Of a stretch of 50,060 nt of DNA, positions 14,997 to 24,741 are shown piece by piece. The notes under the pieces were generated by a model that was not told where the DNA came from, ran no database searches, and saw only the letters and a program-made list of their open reading frames with translations. The stretch's first letter is position 1. Every line of letters starts with the position of its first letter. The DNA is from Synergistaceae bacterium (lineage in GTDB: Bacteria > Synergistota > Synergistia > Synergistales > Synergistaceae), in contig JAITOY010000001.1 in NCBI GenBank assembly GCA_031289775.1, positions 1 to 50,060 of the forward strand, in the 5' to 3' direction. The translations under genes and the position numbers were made by a program.

Positions 14997-16043
14997 TCAC
15001 AGGCTGTATGAAAGTTTTTCCCTGAGATATTTTATCGTGGAATCTGGGAGGTAGTCACCGATGTCGTTTACTTCGCCAGAGGAGAGCTTTGCCCTCGCCT
15101 CGGACGCCGAGATGACATCGCCCTTCGGCGTGACGGCCCTCTCCACCTCGACGACCTCTACGCCGCCCGGCGGGAGTGCCTCGCGCATTGTCCTGTTGTA
15201 GACGGCCGTCAGCTCCGAGAGAGGCTCCGTGCCGACAAAACGCGCCTTTACGCCCAGGGACGGGACGAAGAGCCTCAGAAAAAGGTTGACATCGAGCCGG
15301 GCCTGCTGTTCCGCGACGAGGAGCGGAGCTCGCTCCTTGAGGAAGTATGTCGGGAATGTGGCGGACGACACAGCGTACTCGCCACTGCCTATTACGGCGA
15401 GACGATCCGCCGCGCCAGCCACGTTGAGGTTGGCCGTGCCCGATTTGACCATCGCGAATCTGTCCTCGAACGAAAAGATCGACATGTCGGCCTCGACAAC
15501 GATTACGTAAAGGACGTCGCATCGTTCGAGCGCTCGCTCTATAAGGAATCGATGCCCAAGCGTAAACGGATTGCAGTTGACCACAACAGCGCCGCGTCTC
15601 GACGCGTCATTCCCGAGCGCGGCGCGGAACCCCGCGAGGTATTTACGATACGCCGCCGCGCCCGGCTCGCCGATCTCAAGGAGCGAGACCCCAGGCGTCT
15701 CCGCTATGTTGCGGAACCCTAACGAGGCGAAGCGGCCTGCCATCTCGGGTTTCGTGAACACGAACAAGTGGGATTGGCCGCCTGCTCTCGCGACCGTCAG
15801 AAGACATGAAATGGCGACAGCCGAGAGGCCTGCCTCCTGATGATCGCTCGATACGGCCACCATGCGGATGACGTTCCCGAACAGGCTAGCCGTCGCGGCG
15901 AGCCCGCCGTCCGAATCCTCGACGAGCACAGTGCGCTCGGCCCCCTCCTCGAAGGAGAGCCCGCACGAATCTATAAGCGACGCGACATCGCGTTTTTCAC
16001 TCTCTGAAAGATCCTTTACGACTCGGCTGCCGAAGTCGAACAT
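14997..16043 (-). CDS. citC: [citrate (pro-3S)-lyase] ligase CitC
   Basis: A 348-residue enzyme that activates citrate lyase by acetylating its prosthetic group with acetate and ATP. The N-terminal part (about 1-130) is GNAT-like. The C-terminal part is a nucleotidyltransferase with VVVNCNPFTLGHRFLIE, whose TLGH is the HxGH-type nucleotide site. Also visible are VVEADMSIFSFEDRFAMV and the VISASEAR signature near the end. ATG at 16043 is preferred since GGGGT lies about 8 bases upstream; the ATG at 16058 lacks a ribosome-binding site. It lies 86 bp after the addA-like gene and before citX. Confidence 0.9.
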   Translation of the reverse strand: MFDFGSRVVKDLSESEKRDVASLIDSCGLSFEEGAERTVLVEDSDGGLAATASLFGNVIRMVAVSSDHQEAGLSAVAISCLLTVARAGGQSHLFVFTKPEMAGRFASLGFRNIAETPGVSLLEIGEPGAAAYRKYLAGFRAALGNDASRRGAVVVNCNPFTLGHRFLIERALERCDVLYVIVVEADMSIFSFEDRFAMVKSGTANLNVAGAADRLAVIGSGEYAVSSATFPTYFLKERAPLLVAEQQARLDVNLFLRLFVPSLGVKARFVGTEPLSELTAVYNRTMREALPPGGVEVVEVERAVTPKGDVISASEARAKLSSGEVNDIGDYLPDSTIKYLREKLSYSL

Positions 16044-16129
16044 ATACGACACCCCCATGTTAAGCAGGTCTTAAAGAGGATTTTAGCACAGATACCCACA
16101 TTGGCGCGAATGTAAGCACTGATTTATTT

Positions 16130-19100
16130 TCAGAGGCATTCACTGGTTCCGGAGGGACAGTAGGATTTGAACGGGCAGCCGGAACAACGGCCCGGCGTCG
16201 GCTCGAAGGGGCCAGAGGCGGCTTCTTGCGCGACGCGTCGTACGGAGCTTTCCACAAGGCCCCAGTTCTCTACATGCCACGTCTTAGAAAGCGACTCAGG
16301 CGACGACGACGGGCGGAGGTAGAAAAGGCCGGGCTCTACAGGGGCGCCGTCGCCGGCGAGCCCGGCAATGCGGCAGGCAAGCGCGTAGAAGTTCACCTGC
16401 TCGTGATAAAGTTCGTCAGGGGCGTTCTCCGCGGGAGTTATCTTCCAGTCTCTGACGTGTATGCCCGTCTCGTCCTCCCAGAAGACGTCTATGCTGCCGA
16501 CGAGGTTCACCCCGCCGAACGGGACGGAGAACGGGAGCTCCCTTTTCAATAACCCTTGTTCCAAAACCCCGCGCAGTTTGACGCACTCGTCCGTCTCCGC
16601 GAACTCGGCGAGCCACGACCGAAGAACGCCTCTGTTCCTTCCGGAGGCAAATATCGGCCTCAGAAAATCCGGCAGACCTCTGGCAAAGCTATCATGTTCG
16701 CCGATGTCGCCCCGCGGCAAAAATCGCCCGAGGCTGTCCGGGCAGAAGTCCCACATCGAAAGAACCCAGTGGGCGAGCGAACCGACGTCCGCTCCACCGT
16801 AACCGTCGCCGGCCGACATGTTCCATCGAAGCGCCCTCCCCTGCCTGTACCTCATCCTGTACGCTGCCGGGCACCAGATGAAAAGCGAGTAAGCCGTCGC
16901 GGAGAGGCTCGCGAGCGAGAGACCGGGGTAATCATCCTCGACAGGTATAGGCGAAGCGGGCCTTCTTTCGAGTTCAGCGGATTTTTCTCGTGTCATCCAG
17001 CGGCCGCCATCGCTGGGCGCTTCAGGCTCGACAAACGTCACTGGAAATTTACCTTCGTCGTTCGCGCGAAGCAGCCACTCGATCCAGCTATTTTTGTCGT
17101 TTTTTTCGCTCGCCTTCCCGTCGTGGACGGCGCAGCAGATTAGCCTCTCCTGCGCCCTCGTCATCGCGACGTACATAAGGCGCTCTTTCTCGTCCGTCTC
17201 CTCCATCTCCTCGATGAACGAGTGCCACTTCGCCAAGACGGACTCAATCTCGTCAGAGTCGCCCGGCTCACTGCAAATCGGCAGTTTTCGAGCTACGATC
17301 CCCAGACGGCGTGATACCGAAGCGCGCCGAGGCGTGCCGCTCCGCACGGGCGACTCCATGCCCATCAGGACAACAATAGGGAACTCCTGGCCTTTGGACG
17401 CGTGCACGGTCTTCACCTGCACAAAGTCCCCGCCCTGTTCGGACGAGTCCGGCTCCTCGACGGGTTCTCCGCCCCTCATCGCGCGCCCGAGGTAGTCAGC
17501 GCAGCCCGACAGACTCGCCCCGATAGAGGACTCGTAATCCCTCGCTATCTCGATTGCCCTCCTGATGTTCGACATGACGCGGAGACGCGTCTCGGCTCTG
17601 TACACCGCCAGCCACGACTGATCCTCGATCAGCGAGAGCAGCGCGGACGACGGCCCGGCGAGATGCGCCCTCCGCCTCAGCGCCATGAATCTGGAGGTCT
17701 CGTCGGGAAAATGATCCGAAAACGAGGATAACAATGGCGAACCGTCACAGCGCAAAATGGCGAGGTTCAGGGCCGCCAAGGGTTTGACGCCGGAGAACGG
17801 CGACTCTATCCACCCTGCGAGCGCGTAGTCGTCCAGCGGTTCGTCGAGGGCGCGGAGAAGATTTACGGCGTCGCGAACCTCGCCCCTGTTGAAATACTCC
17901 CTGCCGCTCCCAAAAACGACCGGTATCCCAGCCTCCTCGAAGGCCTCCTCGATCACGAGGTACGGCGTCCGAGTCGGTACGAGCAAAGCGATGTCGCTCC
18001 ACTTCGCCGGACGGAAGGTCTTCTCCGCGCGATCCCATATCGACTCGCCGCCGTCGACAATGGCCCGCAGTTTTTGCGCAAGGCCGGAGGCGAGTTTTTT
18101 TCGTTTCTCGCCCATGGACAGATCGCTGTCGTTCCGGCACAAAAAAATCTCGCACGGAGCTGTCCGGGACGCGCCGGAGTTGCGCTCCTCCCACCACGGA
18201 GCGTCGCGCGGGGGCATAAGCGGTTCATACCTGACCGAGCGCGCGCCCCTCGCCTCGATAACGCCGTCACGCCACAGTGAGCCGAATACGCTGTTGATGG
18301 CGTCCATCATCGCGCCGTTCATCCTGAAACTGCAAGTGAGCGGAATGTGGATAGCGCCGCCCGTTTTATCGAGCTCGCCCAGCTCTATATAACCGGCGAA
18401 CAGGCCAGGGTCGGCGTGGCGAAAGCGATAGACGGACTGTTTGATGTCCCCCACCACAAAAAGAGTTCGGCCGTCCTTTTTAGTCTCGCCGGACGCGAGG
18501 GAGGAAATCATTGCGTCCTGAAGGCCGTCCGTGTCCTGGAACTCGTCGATCATCACGTGTTTGAACCTGAGCCCGTAATCCCCGTCGCGCAGTATACGCT
18601 CCGCGTAGCGGACGAGGTCAGAGAACGAAAGCCCTCCTGCGCGAAGCCGGTAAGCGTCCCAGATTTTCCACCCTATAGCCGCTGAGGCGAGCAGCAGACG
18701 GCGCGCCTGGGCCTCCTCGACGGAGTAGGGCGGAGAGCGGAAGAGAGCGCCCGATATATCGGCGACACGTTCATACCTCTTTCTCCAGTCCGTGAGCTTC
18801 TCCCCTATCTCGTCCTCTATGCGCTCCTTTAATTTCGACTTGCCTGGAAGGGGAGAGAGGGCGCGGCCGATCAGTTCAACGGCAAATGCCCTCTCGGACT
18901 CGTCGTCTCGCTCGTCGTGAGACGCGGCCCCCCATTTATCGCGAAGCTCCCTTATCCTCCCGCTGAACGCGTCCTTCGCCCCATCGAGATGCTCCCCTAT
19001 CGCGGGGAAAACAACGTCGCGCCAGAGATCCCAAAGCTCGCGCACGTCCGGGGAGAGCGCGGAAGCGATCCAGGACTCGACCTGCTCCTCCCTCGCGGCA

Positions 19101-19762
19101 GGGAACGAAAACAGATCATCCGGATGTTCGTTTTTGCTGCCGAAGACCTCGCCGGCTTCTTTCGCGAGCATGGCGATCGTATGGGGTCCGAAGTAGTTTA
19201 AAAATGGGACGCAGCCGGGAGAGCGAAAAAAATCATAAACACGGCCGCGCCACTCGTTCGGGAGCGAGGCAGCCACCCTGTCCGCCGCGAGAGTCGCGAG
19301 GTTCCAGCTGTAGTCGTCCCAAAACTCGCTCTCCGCGGCGTCGCCGATAAGCGACGACCCTGGGTCTATATCGAGGTCGAGCCCCGACTCACGGATAACA
19401 CGGAGCGCGAAAGAGTGAATCGTCGATATGTACGCCTCGTCGACGCGCTCTATGGCGTCGCGAAGGTGCCCGAGGTTTTTTCTGTCATAGTCGTACCACG
19501 TTCGAAGCGTCGCTTTTATGCGCTCGCGCATTTCGTTAGCGGCGAGCTGAGTGAACGTCAGGGTCAGTATCTCGTCGACGCGGCAATCCGGATCCGTAGC
19601 CAGAAGCCAAGCGAAACGCCGCGCCAGAGTGTGCGTCTTTCCGGTTCCGGCCCCGGCGCTCACCACCGTGAGCCCTCGCCTCGACCTTATCGCGAGCCGC
19701 TGCTCCTCACGCTCGCCCTCGATTAGAGGCAGGAGGAGTCTCTCCAACTCACCAGAGAACAT
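16130..19762 (-). CDS. UvrD-type helicase/exonuclease, AddA-like
   Basis: A 1210-residue superfamily 1 helicase for double-strand-break end processing. Motif I SAGAGTGKT is at 35-43, followed by Ia LTFTQLAANEMR, II MIDEFQDTDG (about 405), III VVGDIKQSVYRFR, IV LTCSFRM, V VKTVHASKGQEFP (about 787) and VI LMYVAMTRAQERL. The C-terminal third is a RecB-family nuclease: IWCPAAYRMRYRQG near 965, and a GSIDVFW plus HVRDWK core near 1090. It ends in a cysteine cluster RCSGCPFKSYC, so a four-cysteine Fe-S nuclease of the AddB/Cas4 kind is likely. Fe-S clusters are better known from AddB than AddA, which is a notable point. Its start overlaps the end of the addB-like gene by 14 bp, supporting a two-subunit complex. 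Confidence 0.88.
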   Translation of the reverse strand: MFSGELERLLLPLIEGEREEQRLAIRSRRGLTVVSAGAGTGKTHTLARRFAWLLATDPDCRVDEILTLTFTQLAANEMRERIKATLRTWYDYDRKNLGHLRDAIERVDEAYISTIHSFALRVIRESGLDLDIDPGSSLIGDAAESEFWDDYSWNLATLAADRVAASLPNEWRGRVYDFFRSPGCVPFLNYFGPHTIAMLAKEAGEVFGSKNEHPDDLFSFPAAREEQVESWIASALSPDVRELWDLWRDVVFPAIGEHLDGAKDAFSGRIRELRDKWGAASHDERDDESERAFAVELIGRALSPLPGKSKLKERIEDEIGEKLTDWRKRYERVADISGALFRSPPYSVEEAQARRLLLASAAIGWKIWDAYRLRAGGLSFSDLVRYAERILRDGDYGLRFKHVMIDEFQDTDGLQDAMISSLASGETKKDGRTLFVVGDIKQSVYRFRHADPGLFAGYIELGELDKTGGAIHIPLTCSFRMNGAMMDAINSVFGSLWRDGVIEARGARSVRYEPLMPPRDAPWWEERNSGASRTAPCEIFLCRNDSDLSMGEKRKKLASGLAQKLRAIVDGGESIWDRAEKTFRPAKWSDIALLVPTRTPYLVIEEAFEEAGIPVVFGSGREYFNRGEVRDAVNLLRALDEPLDDYALAGWIESPFSGVKPLAALNLAILRCDGSPLLSSFSDHFPDETSRFMALRRRAHLAGPSSALLSLIEDQSWLAVYRAETRLRVMSNIRRAIEIARDYESSIGASLSGCADYLGRAMRGGEPVEEPDSSEQGGDFVQVKTVHASKGQEFPIVVLMGMESPVRSGTPRRASVSRRLGIVARKLPICSEPGDSDEIESVLAKWHSFIEEMEETDEKERLMYVAMTRAQERLICCAVHDGKASEKNDKNSWIEWLLRANDEGKFPVTFVEPEAPSDGGRWMTREKSAELERRPASPIPVEDDYPGLSLASLSATAYSLFIWCPAAYRMRYRQGRALRWNMSAGDGYGGADVGSLAHWVLSMWDFCPDSLGRFLPRGDIGEHDSFARGLPDFLRPIFASGRNRGVLRSWLAEFAETDECVKLRGVLEQGLLKRELPFSVPFGGVNLVGSIDVFWEDETGIHVRDWKITPAENAPDELYHEQVNFYALACRIAGLAGDGAPVEPGLFYLRPSSSPESLSKTWHVENWGLVESSVRRVAQEAASGPFEPTPGRCSGCPFKSYCPSGTSECL

Positions 19763-22547
19763 TGTTTTCTTCCTCGTCGTCGAAATCGGCGGCCACAGCG
19801 GCGCCGTACATCTCGGCGCGGCGGCAGATCGTCCCCCACTGGCAAAATTTGCAGTCCACAGAACCGTAGTTCGCCGTGAAGTTCCCTTCGCCGATGATGG
19901 AGTCTATGCGCTTCATAGCTTCGAGCGCGTCAGAAATTTTTTCGTCGAGTCCGGCGTCCCTCGTTTTTGAGCCCCCTTTATAAATATCAGCCGCGCCGGC
20001 CGACCAACTGCCCCTTATTCCGCCGTCCCTGTGTCCGACGTAACCAAAACCGGCGACCCGCGTACCGAACGCTTCGAGTATAGCCGCGTAGGACGCGAGC
20101 TGGAGGCTGTCCCTGTACCTGGCGCTGTTGCCGAGCTTGTAGTCTATTGCCACGATCCCAAGGTCACTCCAGAAATCGATCCTGTCGGCCTTGCCCCGAA
20201 ACATCACGTTTTCCAGCTCGAAAACAGGAAGCTCATATTCGAACTCCGTCCTCTCCCGCACAAACCCGGCGGCGTCAGCCCTCGCCTCGACGTCGTCCTG
20301 GAGGAGGGCGACGCGAGACATGGCGCCTTTGAGCGAGGTGAGAGCGGCCCTCGCGCGCGGGTCGCCCAACTCGGGGTATTTCGCGCCCAAGATGGAGAGC
20401 GCTTCGTCCCACGACATAAAAAGCGTCGTGGAAAGCGGCGTCTCGCCCCGCTCCAGATAGACGTTCCAGACGATCCTCCAGATGTCGTGCACGACGCTGC
20501 CCTGTAACATGCGATCCAGCGCGCCGGCCTCGGCCCGCGCGGGACGAGGCGGCTCAAATCGGGCGATATGTCCGCACCAATAGGAGAAAGGGCACGATAT
20601 AAACTCGTCGATGGAGCTGGGCGCCACGCGAAATTTCCCAGGAAAAGCGGCAAAATCGCGGGCTCGGCCTACCCTGGGGAAAACGCCGCGTCGTATCTGG
20701 TCTCCCTCGGACGACGGGTCGAAGGCGCAGAAAATGGTCTCGCGCCTCACCCAGCCCGAATCCGGATCCGAGAGGAGCGAGGCGAGAAAGGGCGAGTCGC
20801 CTTGCTCTCTGCCCCGCGAGTCGCGAGCTGAGCGAACCGCGAGAGTGGAGTCCTCGCCTATGGCGATGAGACGCCTGAAGAGGGCCTCGCGTTGTTCACG
20901 CTTTTCGTGTATTGTCGGGAGGTGAACGATCTCGCTGTTATTCACGCTCTCTCTGAGCGCTCCGTCGAGGAGCGGCTGGTCGGACGAGGGGCCAGGGAAG
21001 CGCGTTGGGTCGACGTCGGTCATTATCCATAACTTGTGGGATACTAAAACGGGAGGAGGGGAGTCATAAAGGGCGACCGCTCCGCGAAGAGGCAGCGGCA
21101 GAGCCGTCGCGGCCTCTCGCGCCCAGTCGGAAAGGAAACCGATCGCGTCCTCTCCCCTGAAGCGGGACTCGATAGCCGGGCCTGTCGGCGGGGTGAGTTT
21201 TTCCATCATATCGAGCTTCTGCTCTATCTCAAGCCGCGACGACGAAAGCTGGCGCAACGCGAAGTCCATGGACGCGTCTCCGCCGACCTCGCGCGAGAGA
21301 CGCCGCTCCCATTCGTCGCCGCAGACGCCGAGAAGAGCGCGCAATAGCTCTGCCGGGCCGCGCCCTGGGGGCGCGTTTATGTACTCGCAGAACGAGTTCA
21401 GGTTTTCGAGCAGGGCAAGCGGCTCGACCGAGTCCGCTAAGGCGATTCGCCACGCCTCGAGGCCATCGGGCGGAAGCGACGCGTTCGAGCCCTGTCCATT
21501 GCCAAAGAGCGAGTCGCCGAATGAGCTTTTCAATATGTTGAGCGTCCTCCTGGCCGGCCAGCCGAGGCTGTACGCCTCCCAAGCCATCCGCGCCGTCTCC
21601 AAAAGGCGTGTCTCGGAGACCGTGGTTTCGGAGCGAGACTGGTATGGAATCCCCCGCCTCGCGAGCGCGGAGGCCAAAAGCGGCAGCCGTTCGCGCGGCG
21701 CTAAAATACCTATGTCCAGATATTGGGGGGACGAACCCCGTCCGAGCGCTCCGCTCAAAGGGCCAAGGCCGCGGCTGGCGCGCTCGATCTCGCGCGCCGT
21801 CCCCTCGTACTGCTCGTAGATGTCCGACGCGATAAGCGGCACGGCGGGTCGCCGGCCAAAGCCGCCGTCGAGGGGCTCTTTCGGCATGTCTAGTTGTTCG
21901 GCGAGGTCACGAAAATTTTCTAGGCCCGTTTCCGGTATAAAAAAGACCATACGTTTGCCCCGCTCCCTCAATATTTTGACGAGCCGGAGCTGAGAGCCGG
22001 TGAGCGACAGGAAACCGACCCAATAAAGAACCGCCGCCTGATTTCCGGGCTTTTCATGTGTTTTGCGCGGGCTGTCCGATAAATAGTCCGCGATGAGCGC
22101 TGGGATCTGCGAGTTGTCCGCGAGGCCGTTCTCCTCGAGGTATATGAGGTAATCACTGTAAAGCCTGTATAGGAGATCCCTGAGAGAGGCGGCATTTTTA
22201 TTGCCGGTCGAACCGAGATCGGCGGCGCCGAGAAGCAGCATGTCGGGCGGGACGCCTTCGAGCAGCAGTTCTCTCACCGAGGCGCTCAAGACGTCGATAA
22301 ACCCACGCCGGCGCACGCCTCCTGGCGTCATGAGACCTCTTTCGTCTAGCTCACCGAGGTTTTTGTCCAATATGTGCCTGAGTATGAGTCTGTGATCCGG
22401 CGGGTCAATCTGGCGGCGCTGCTCGGCACGGGGGAGAAGATTCGCGTACATCTCCGACCAGCTCCAAATCGAGGGTTTCTCCCCAAAAAAACCGTCGCCG
22501 CGCAGAACGTCCAGGAGAGCGTCGGAGTTCGAGAGCGACGGCAGCAT
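19749..22547 (-). CDS. AddB-like PD-(D/E)XK nuclease subunit
   Basis: A large protein (at least 932 residues) without an obvious Walker A motif, as expected of an AddB-type partner of the downstream helicase. Helicase-fold remnants occupy the first 600 residues. Next comes a cysteine-containing segment FISCPFSYWCGHI (about 655), then the nuclease core RGKADRIDFW and GIVAIDYKLG (about 790-805), and a final cysteine group DCKFCQWGTICRR (about 901) for an Fe-S cluster. The first ATG in frame is 22547. Plausible coding sequence (LYGYSGLDSLKHALFE) extends upstream in the same frame without a start codon. A well-spaced AGGAAAGG-ATG at 22665 is in the other frame, so a one-base shift near 22600-22660 may hide the true start. 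Confidence 0.8.
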   Translation of the reverse strand: MLPSLSNSDALLDVLRGDGFFGEKPSIWSWSEMYANLLPRAEQRRQIDPPDHRLILRHILDKNLGELDERGLMTPGGVRRRGFIDVLSASVRELLLEGVPPDMLLLGAADLGSTGNKNAASLRDLLYRLYSDYLIYLEENGLADNSQIPALIADYLSDSPRKTHEKPGNQAAVLYWVGFLSLTGSQLRLVKILRERGKRMVFFIPETGLENFRDLAEQLDMPKEPLDGGFGRRPAVPLIASDIYEQYEGTAREIERASRGLGPLSGALGRGSSPQYLDIGILAPRERLPLLASALARRGIPYQSRSETTVSETRLLETARMAWEAYSLGWPARRTLNILKSSFGDSLFGNGQGSNASLPPDGLEAWRIALADSVEPLALLENLNSFCEYINAPPGRGPAELLRALLGVCGDEWERRLSREVGGDASMDFALRQLSSSRLEIEQKLDMMEKLTPPTGPAIESRFRGEDAIGFLSDWAREAATALPLPLRGAVALYDSPPPVLVSHKLWIMTDVDPTRFPGPSSDQPLLDGALRESVNNSEIVHLPTIHEKREQREALFRRLIAIGEDSTLAVRSARDSRGREQGDSPFLASLLSDPDSGWVRRETIFCAFDPSSEGDQIRRGVFPRVGRARDFAAFPGKFRVAPSSIDEFISCPFSYWCGHIARFEPPRPARAEAGALDRMLQGSVVHDIWRIVWNVYLERGETPLSTTLFMSWDEALSILGAKYPELGDPRARAALTSLKGAMSRVALLQDDVEARADAAGFVRERTEFEYELPVFELENVMFRGKADRIDFWSDLGIVAIDYKLGNSARYRDSLQLASYAAILEAFGTRVAGFGYVGHRDGGIRGSWSAGAADIYKGGSKTRDAGLDEKISDALEAMKRIDSIIGEGNFTANYGSVDCKFCQWGTICRRAEMYGAAVAADFDDEEENNVLW

Positions 22548-22706
22548 ATACGCGTATGCGTCTCCAGCCCGCTCGAAAAGCGCGTGTTTCAGCGAGTCAA
22601 GCCCGGAATATCCATAAAGCTTGACCCATGTCGGTCGGACGCCCGCGGCATCTGTCGTGTCTCATCAGTTCCTTTCCTGTCTAGTTCCTTCAAAACTTGA
22701 AGCGCG

Positions 22707-23486
22707 TCAGTCGGATATGAACGGGTTGCTGAGGAGGCCTATGCCGTCGATCTCAATCTCCACAGTGTCGCCCGGCTGCACCCGGCCAATGCCCTCCGGC
22801 GTCCCGGTCGCGATTATGTCGCCCGCGTCGAGCGTGGCAAACCTGCTGATGAAAGCTATTATCCTCGCTACGGTGAATATCATGTTCGCGAAAACGTCCT
22901 GCTGCATGACGCTGCCGTTGAGCCGCGTCGTTATTCTAGCGTCGTCCGGCATTTTGTCTGTCAATAGGATAGCCGGGCCAAAAGGCCCAAAGCCGTCGAA
23001 CCCCTTCGCCCGCGTCCAGTGATTGTCTATCTGGAGGTCTCGCGCCGTGACGTCGTTGAAACAGGCGTAGCCCTTGACGTACGACAGGGCTTCAAACTCC
23101 GTCACTTTGCGGCACTTCCTGCCGATGACGACAGCAAGCTCGCCCTCGTAGTCCACCCTGCCGGCCCAGTCCGGTATACGCACCGGGTCGCCGCTGCCGG
23201 CGAGCGTGGAAAGGGGCTTCATGAATATCAGCGGCTCCTTCGGCAAGTCGTTCCCAAGCTCTCTGACGTGTCCGGCGTAATTCCTGCCGACGCACCATAT
23301 CTTTGTCGGGGTGATGGGCGGCAGGAACTTGACCCGGTTGGCCGGGTAGCTCATTCTCATGTCGGAGAGCGTCCCGAAGATGTCGCCCTCGACGATGTCG
23401 ACCATGCTGCCCCGCAGGACCCCGTTGTACGTCCTGCCATCGGCGTTGAAGCGGCAAAATTTTTTCAATGCGTTTTTTTCGCTCAT
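22707..23486 (-). CDS. fumarylacetoacetate hydrolase (FAH) family protein
   Basis: A 259-residue FAH-family enzyme, a group including 2-hydroxyhepta-2,4-dienedioate isomerases, fumarylpyruvate hydrolases and oxaloacetate tautomerases/decarboxylases. Visible are KIWCVGRNYAGHVRELG, the metal-binding acidic residues in DYEGELAVVIG and FNDVTARDLQ, KGFDGFGPFGPA and IATGTPEGIG. The substrate is not determinable. I chose ATG at 23486, where the conserved protein begins; a longer frame to 23597 overlaps the upstream aminotransferase and looks non-coding. It starts 13 bp after the aminotransferase stop and probably shares its transcript. Confidence 0.88.
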   Translation of the reverse strand: MSEKNALKKFCRFNADGRTYNGVLRGSMVDIVEGDIFGTLSDMRMSYPANRVKFLPPITPTKIWCVGRNYAGHVRELGNDLPKEPLIFMKPLSTLAGSGDPVRIPDWAGRVDYEGELAVVIGRKCRKVTEFEALSYVKGYACFNDVTARDLQIDNHWTRAKGFDGFGPFGPAILLTDKMPDDARITTRLNGSVMQQDVFANMIFTVARIIAFISRFATLDAGDIIATGTPEGIGRVQPGDTVEIEIDGIGLLSNPFISD

Positions 23487-23499
23487 TCCGAGACGTCCT

Positions 23500-24687
23500 C
23501 TAGATCTGGACTCCGCTCGAGGAGGACAGTGCCTTTTCGATCCGTTTGAGACACTCTTCAAGCTGGGCTCTGGGGCAGCCTGTGTTGAGACGGGCAAAAC
23601 CGTCGCCGGCCGCGCCGAAGTTGATGCCTGGGCTCAGCGCGACGCGGGCGTCCTCTATAAGCAAACGCTGGAGCTCCGCGTTGTTCAGGCCATAGTCCCT
23701 GAAGTCGAGCCAGAAAATGAATGACCCCTCGGGGTGTTTCAATTTCACCCTCGGCAGACGATCCCTCAGGAACGTCTCCACGAGCTCGCGGTTTTTTTCG
23801 AGATAGACCATGAGCTGGTCGAGCCAGGGGGCGCATTTGCGGTAAGCCGTCTCGAGCGCCGCGATAGCCAGCATGTTGACCTCAGCGATGTGCAGGCCCG
23901 CGAGTACGCGCTTGAACCTCTCCGTTATTTTTTTGTCGGTCGCGACCCAGGCGGAGGCCGAAAGCCCGGCGATGTTGAACGTCTTGCTCGGCGCTACGAA
24001 TGTTATGAGAAACGGGGCGAGCTGGGGGGCGACGAGGCCGAGCGGCAGGTGTTTCGCGTCGCTGAATACGAGATCCTGGTGTATTTCGTCCGATAGCACG
24101 ACCACTTCGCGCTCTATGCATATATCGGCGAGACGCGAGAGCTCATCCGCCCTCCAGACCCTCGCCACCGGGTTGTGCGGGTTGCTCAGGAGCAGTATTT
24201 TCACATTATGTCCGAGCGACTCGCGAAGATTTTCATAATCGATCACATAACCGTCGTCGGTCTCCTTGAGCGGGTTCTCGACGACCTCTCTGCCGTTGAG
24301 CTTTATGAGCTTGAAAAATTGCGGATAGACCGGCGTCTGGATGGCAATCCCGTCGCCGGGATCGCTGAACGCGTACACCGCGGCGGAGAGCCCTGAGATG
24401 ACTCCAGGCGTGAAGTTGACCGTTTCCGGCCCGACAGACCAGCCATGTCTCGTTTTGAGCCAGTTGGACACGGACTCCTTCGCGCTGTCGGCCATTATCG
24501 GGTAGCCGAAAACTCCGGCATCCACCCTCTCGCGCAGAGTGTCGATAATTTCCGGCGCGGATTTGAAGTCCATGTCAGCCACCCAGAACGGCAGAAGATC
24601 GCTTCTCCCAAAGACCTCGGCGAGTTTGTCCCACTTCTCGCAATCCGTTCCAATTCGGGTCACTGGCGTGTCGAAATCATAAAGCAT
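23500..24687 (-). CDS. MalY/PatB-type PLP C-S lyase/aminotransferase
   Basis: A 395-residue fold-type I PLP enzyme of the MalY/PatB family, which act as cystathionine beta-lyases (C-S lyases) or aminotransferases. Signatures are LPFWVADMDFKSAPEI near the N-terminus, TPGVISGL, TPVYPQF, LLSNPHNPVARVW, VVLSDEIHQDLVF and the PLP lysine in APSKTFNIAGLSAS (about residue 235). In the NPHNPV motif an Ala follows where Gly is common. The start is ATG with a near-perfect GGGAGG 7 bases upstream. It is first of a likely run with the FAH-family gene and the addB/addA-like genes. Confidence 0.9.
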   Translation of the reverse strand: MLYDFDTPVTRIGTDCEKWDKLAEVFGRSDLLPFWVADMDFKSAPEIIDTLRERVDAGVFGYPIMADSAKESVSNWLKTRHGWSVGPETVNFTPGVISGLSAAVYAFSDPGDGIAIQTPVYPQFFKLIKLNGREVVENPLKETDDGYVIDYENLRESLGHNVKILLLSNPHNPVARVWRADELSRLADICIEREVVVLSDEIHQDLVFSDAKHLPLGLVAPQLAPFLITFVAPSKTFNIAGLSASAWVATDKKITERFKRVLAGLHIAEVNMLAIAALETAYRKCAPWLDQLMVYLEKNRELVETFLRDRLPRVKLKHPEGSFIFWLDFRDYGLNNAELQRLLIEDARVALSPGINFGAAGDGFARLNTGCPRAQLEECLKRIEKALSSSSGVQI

Positions 24688-24741
24688 GAAAATTCCTCCC
24701 AGAGATAAACAAATCTTGTCTATGTTGGTAAACCCTGTCTC

